From CAYSUS01 sp964434165 (GTDB taxonomy: Bacteria > Planctomycetota > Planctomycetia > Pirellulales > Thermoguttaceae), in NCBI GenBank assembly GCA_964434165.1, contig CAYSUS010000149.1:1-13504 (forward strand): a DNA stretch of 13,504 nt. Direction: 5' to 3'. Below are positions 13,493-13,504 of the stretch, piece after piece (the stretch's first letter is position 1; each line of letters starts with the position of its first letter). The position numbers were made by a program, and so were the translations under genes. The notes under the pieces are model-generated. The model was not told the DNA's origin, made no database searches, and saw only the letters and a list, made by a program, of their open reading frames with translations.

Positions 13493-13504
13493 GTATTGCG
13501 GCGC

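Noticed and set aside
1..13504. tRNA, rRNA, CRISPR array or replication origin
   Set aside because: I found no cloverleaf with a T-loop GTTCRA motif, no rRNA segments, no spaced repeats and no DnaA-box cluster by reading both strands.

Overview
The window is GC-rich and most likely comes from a member of the Planctomycetota. The sequence pointers are a Hanks-type kinase with a helical N-terminal extension, a tandem pair of secreted low-complexity proteins, a REP-associated transposase derivative with ends carrying GTGTCCCCGGAACT, and dispersed palindromic repeats. The phylum assignment rests on recalled resemblance to planctomycete proteins and repeats, not on a search.

Layout. Positions 1-1598 hold two tandem paralogous secreted proteins of unknown function, the first cut by the window edge. 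From 1599 to about 3386 there is no intact gene. This stretch is a mobile-element graveyard: the 3' end of a group II intron (domains V and VI, minus strand), an internally deleted RAYT element abutting it, an inverted repeat that starts exactly at the intron's 3' junction, and a probable N-terminal fragment of a DDE transposase. Next comes an App1/DUF2183-type phosphatase (3387-4481, +), convergent with a minus-strand run: hypA (4585-4932), a [NiFe]-hydrogenase maturation endopeptidase (5045-5548) and a 954-residue exported protein (5622-8486). Inverted copies of a short palindromic repeat bracket hypA. The plus strand then carries a small charged protein with a strong ribosome binding site (8726-9043), a serine/threonine kinase fused to a degenerate receiver-like domain (9422-10897), thioredoxin with a near-consensus promoter and a rho-independent terminator (11143-11469), and a 497-residue coiled-coil protein (11751-13244). 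Dispersed-type repeats close the window.

How the genes work together. Only hypA and the endopeptidase clearly share a pathway, nickel delivery to and C-terminal processing of a [NiFe] hydrogenase large subunit; no hydrogenase structural gene is in the window. The other genes look like separate transcription units. I see no complete undescribed system. The strongest leads are the kinase-pseudoreceiver fusion, the RAYT deletion derivative with intact ends, the intron-junction repeat, and the repeat-bracketed hypA.
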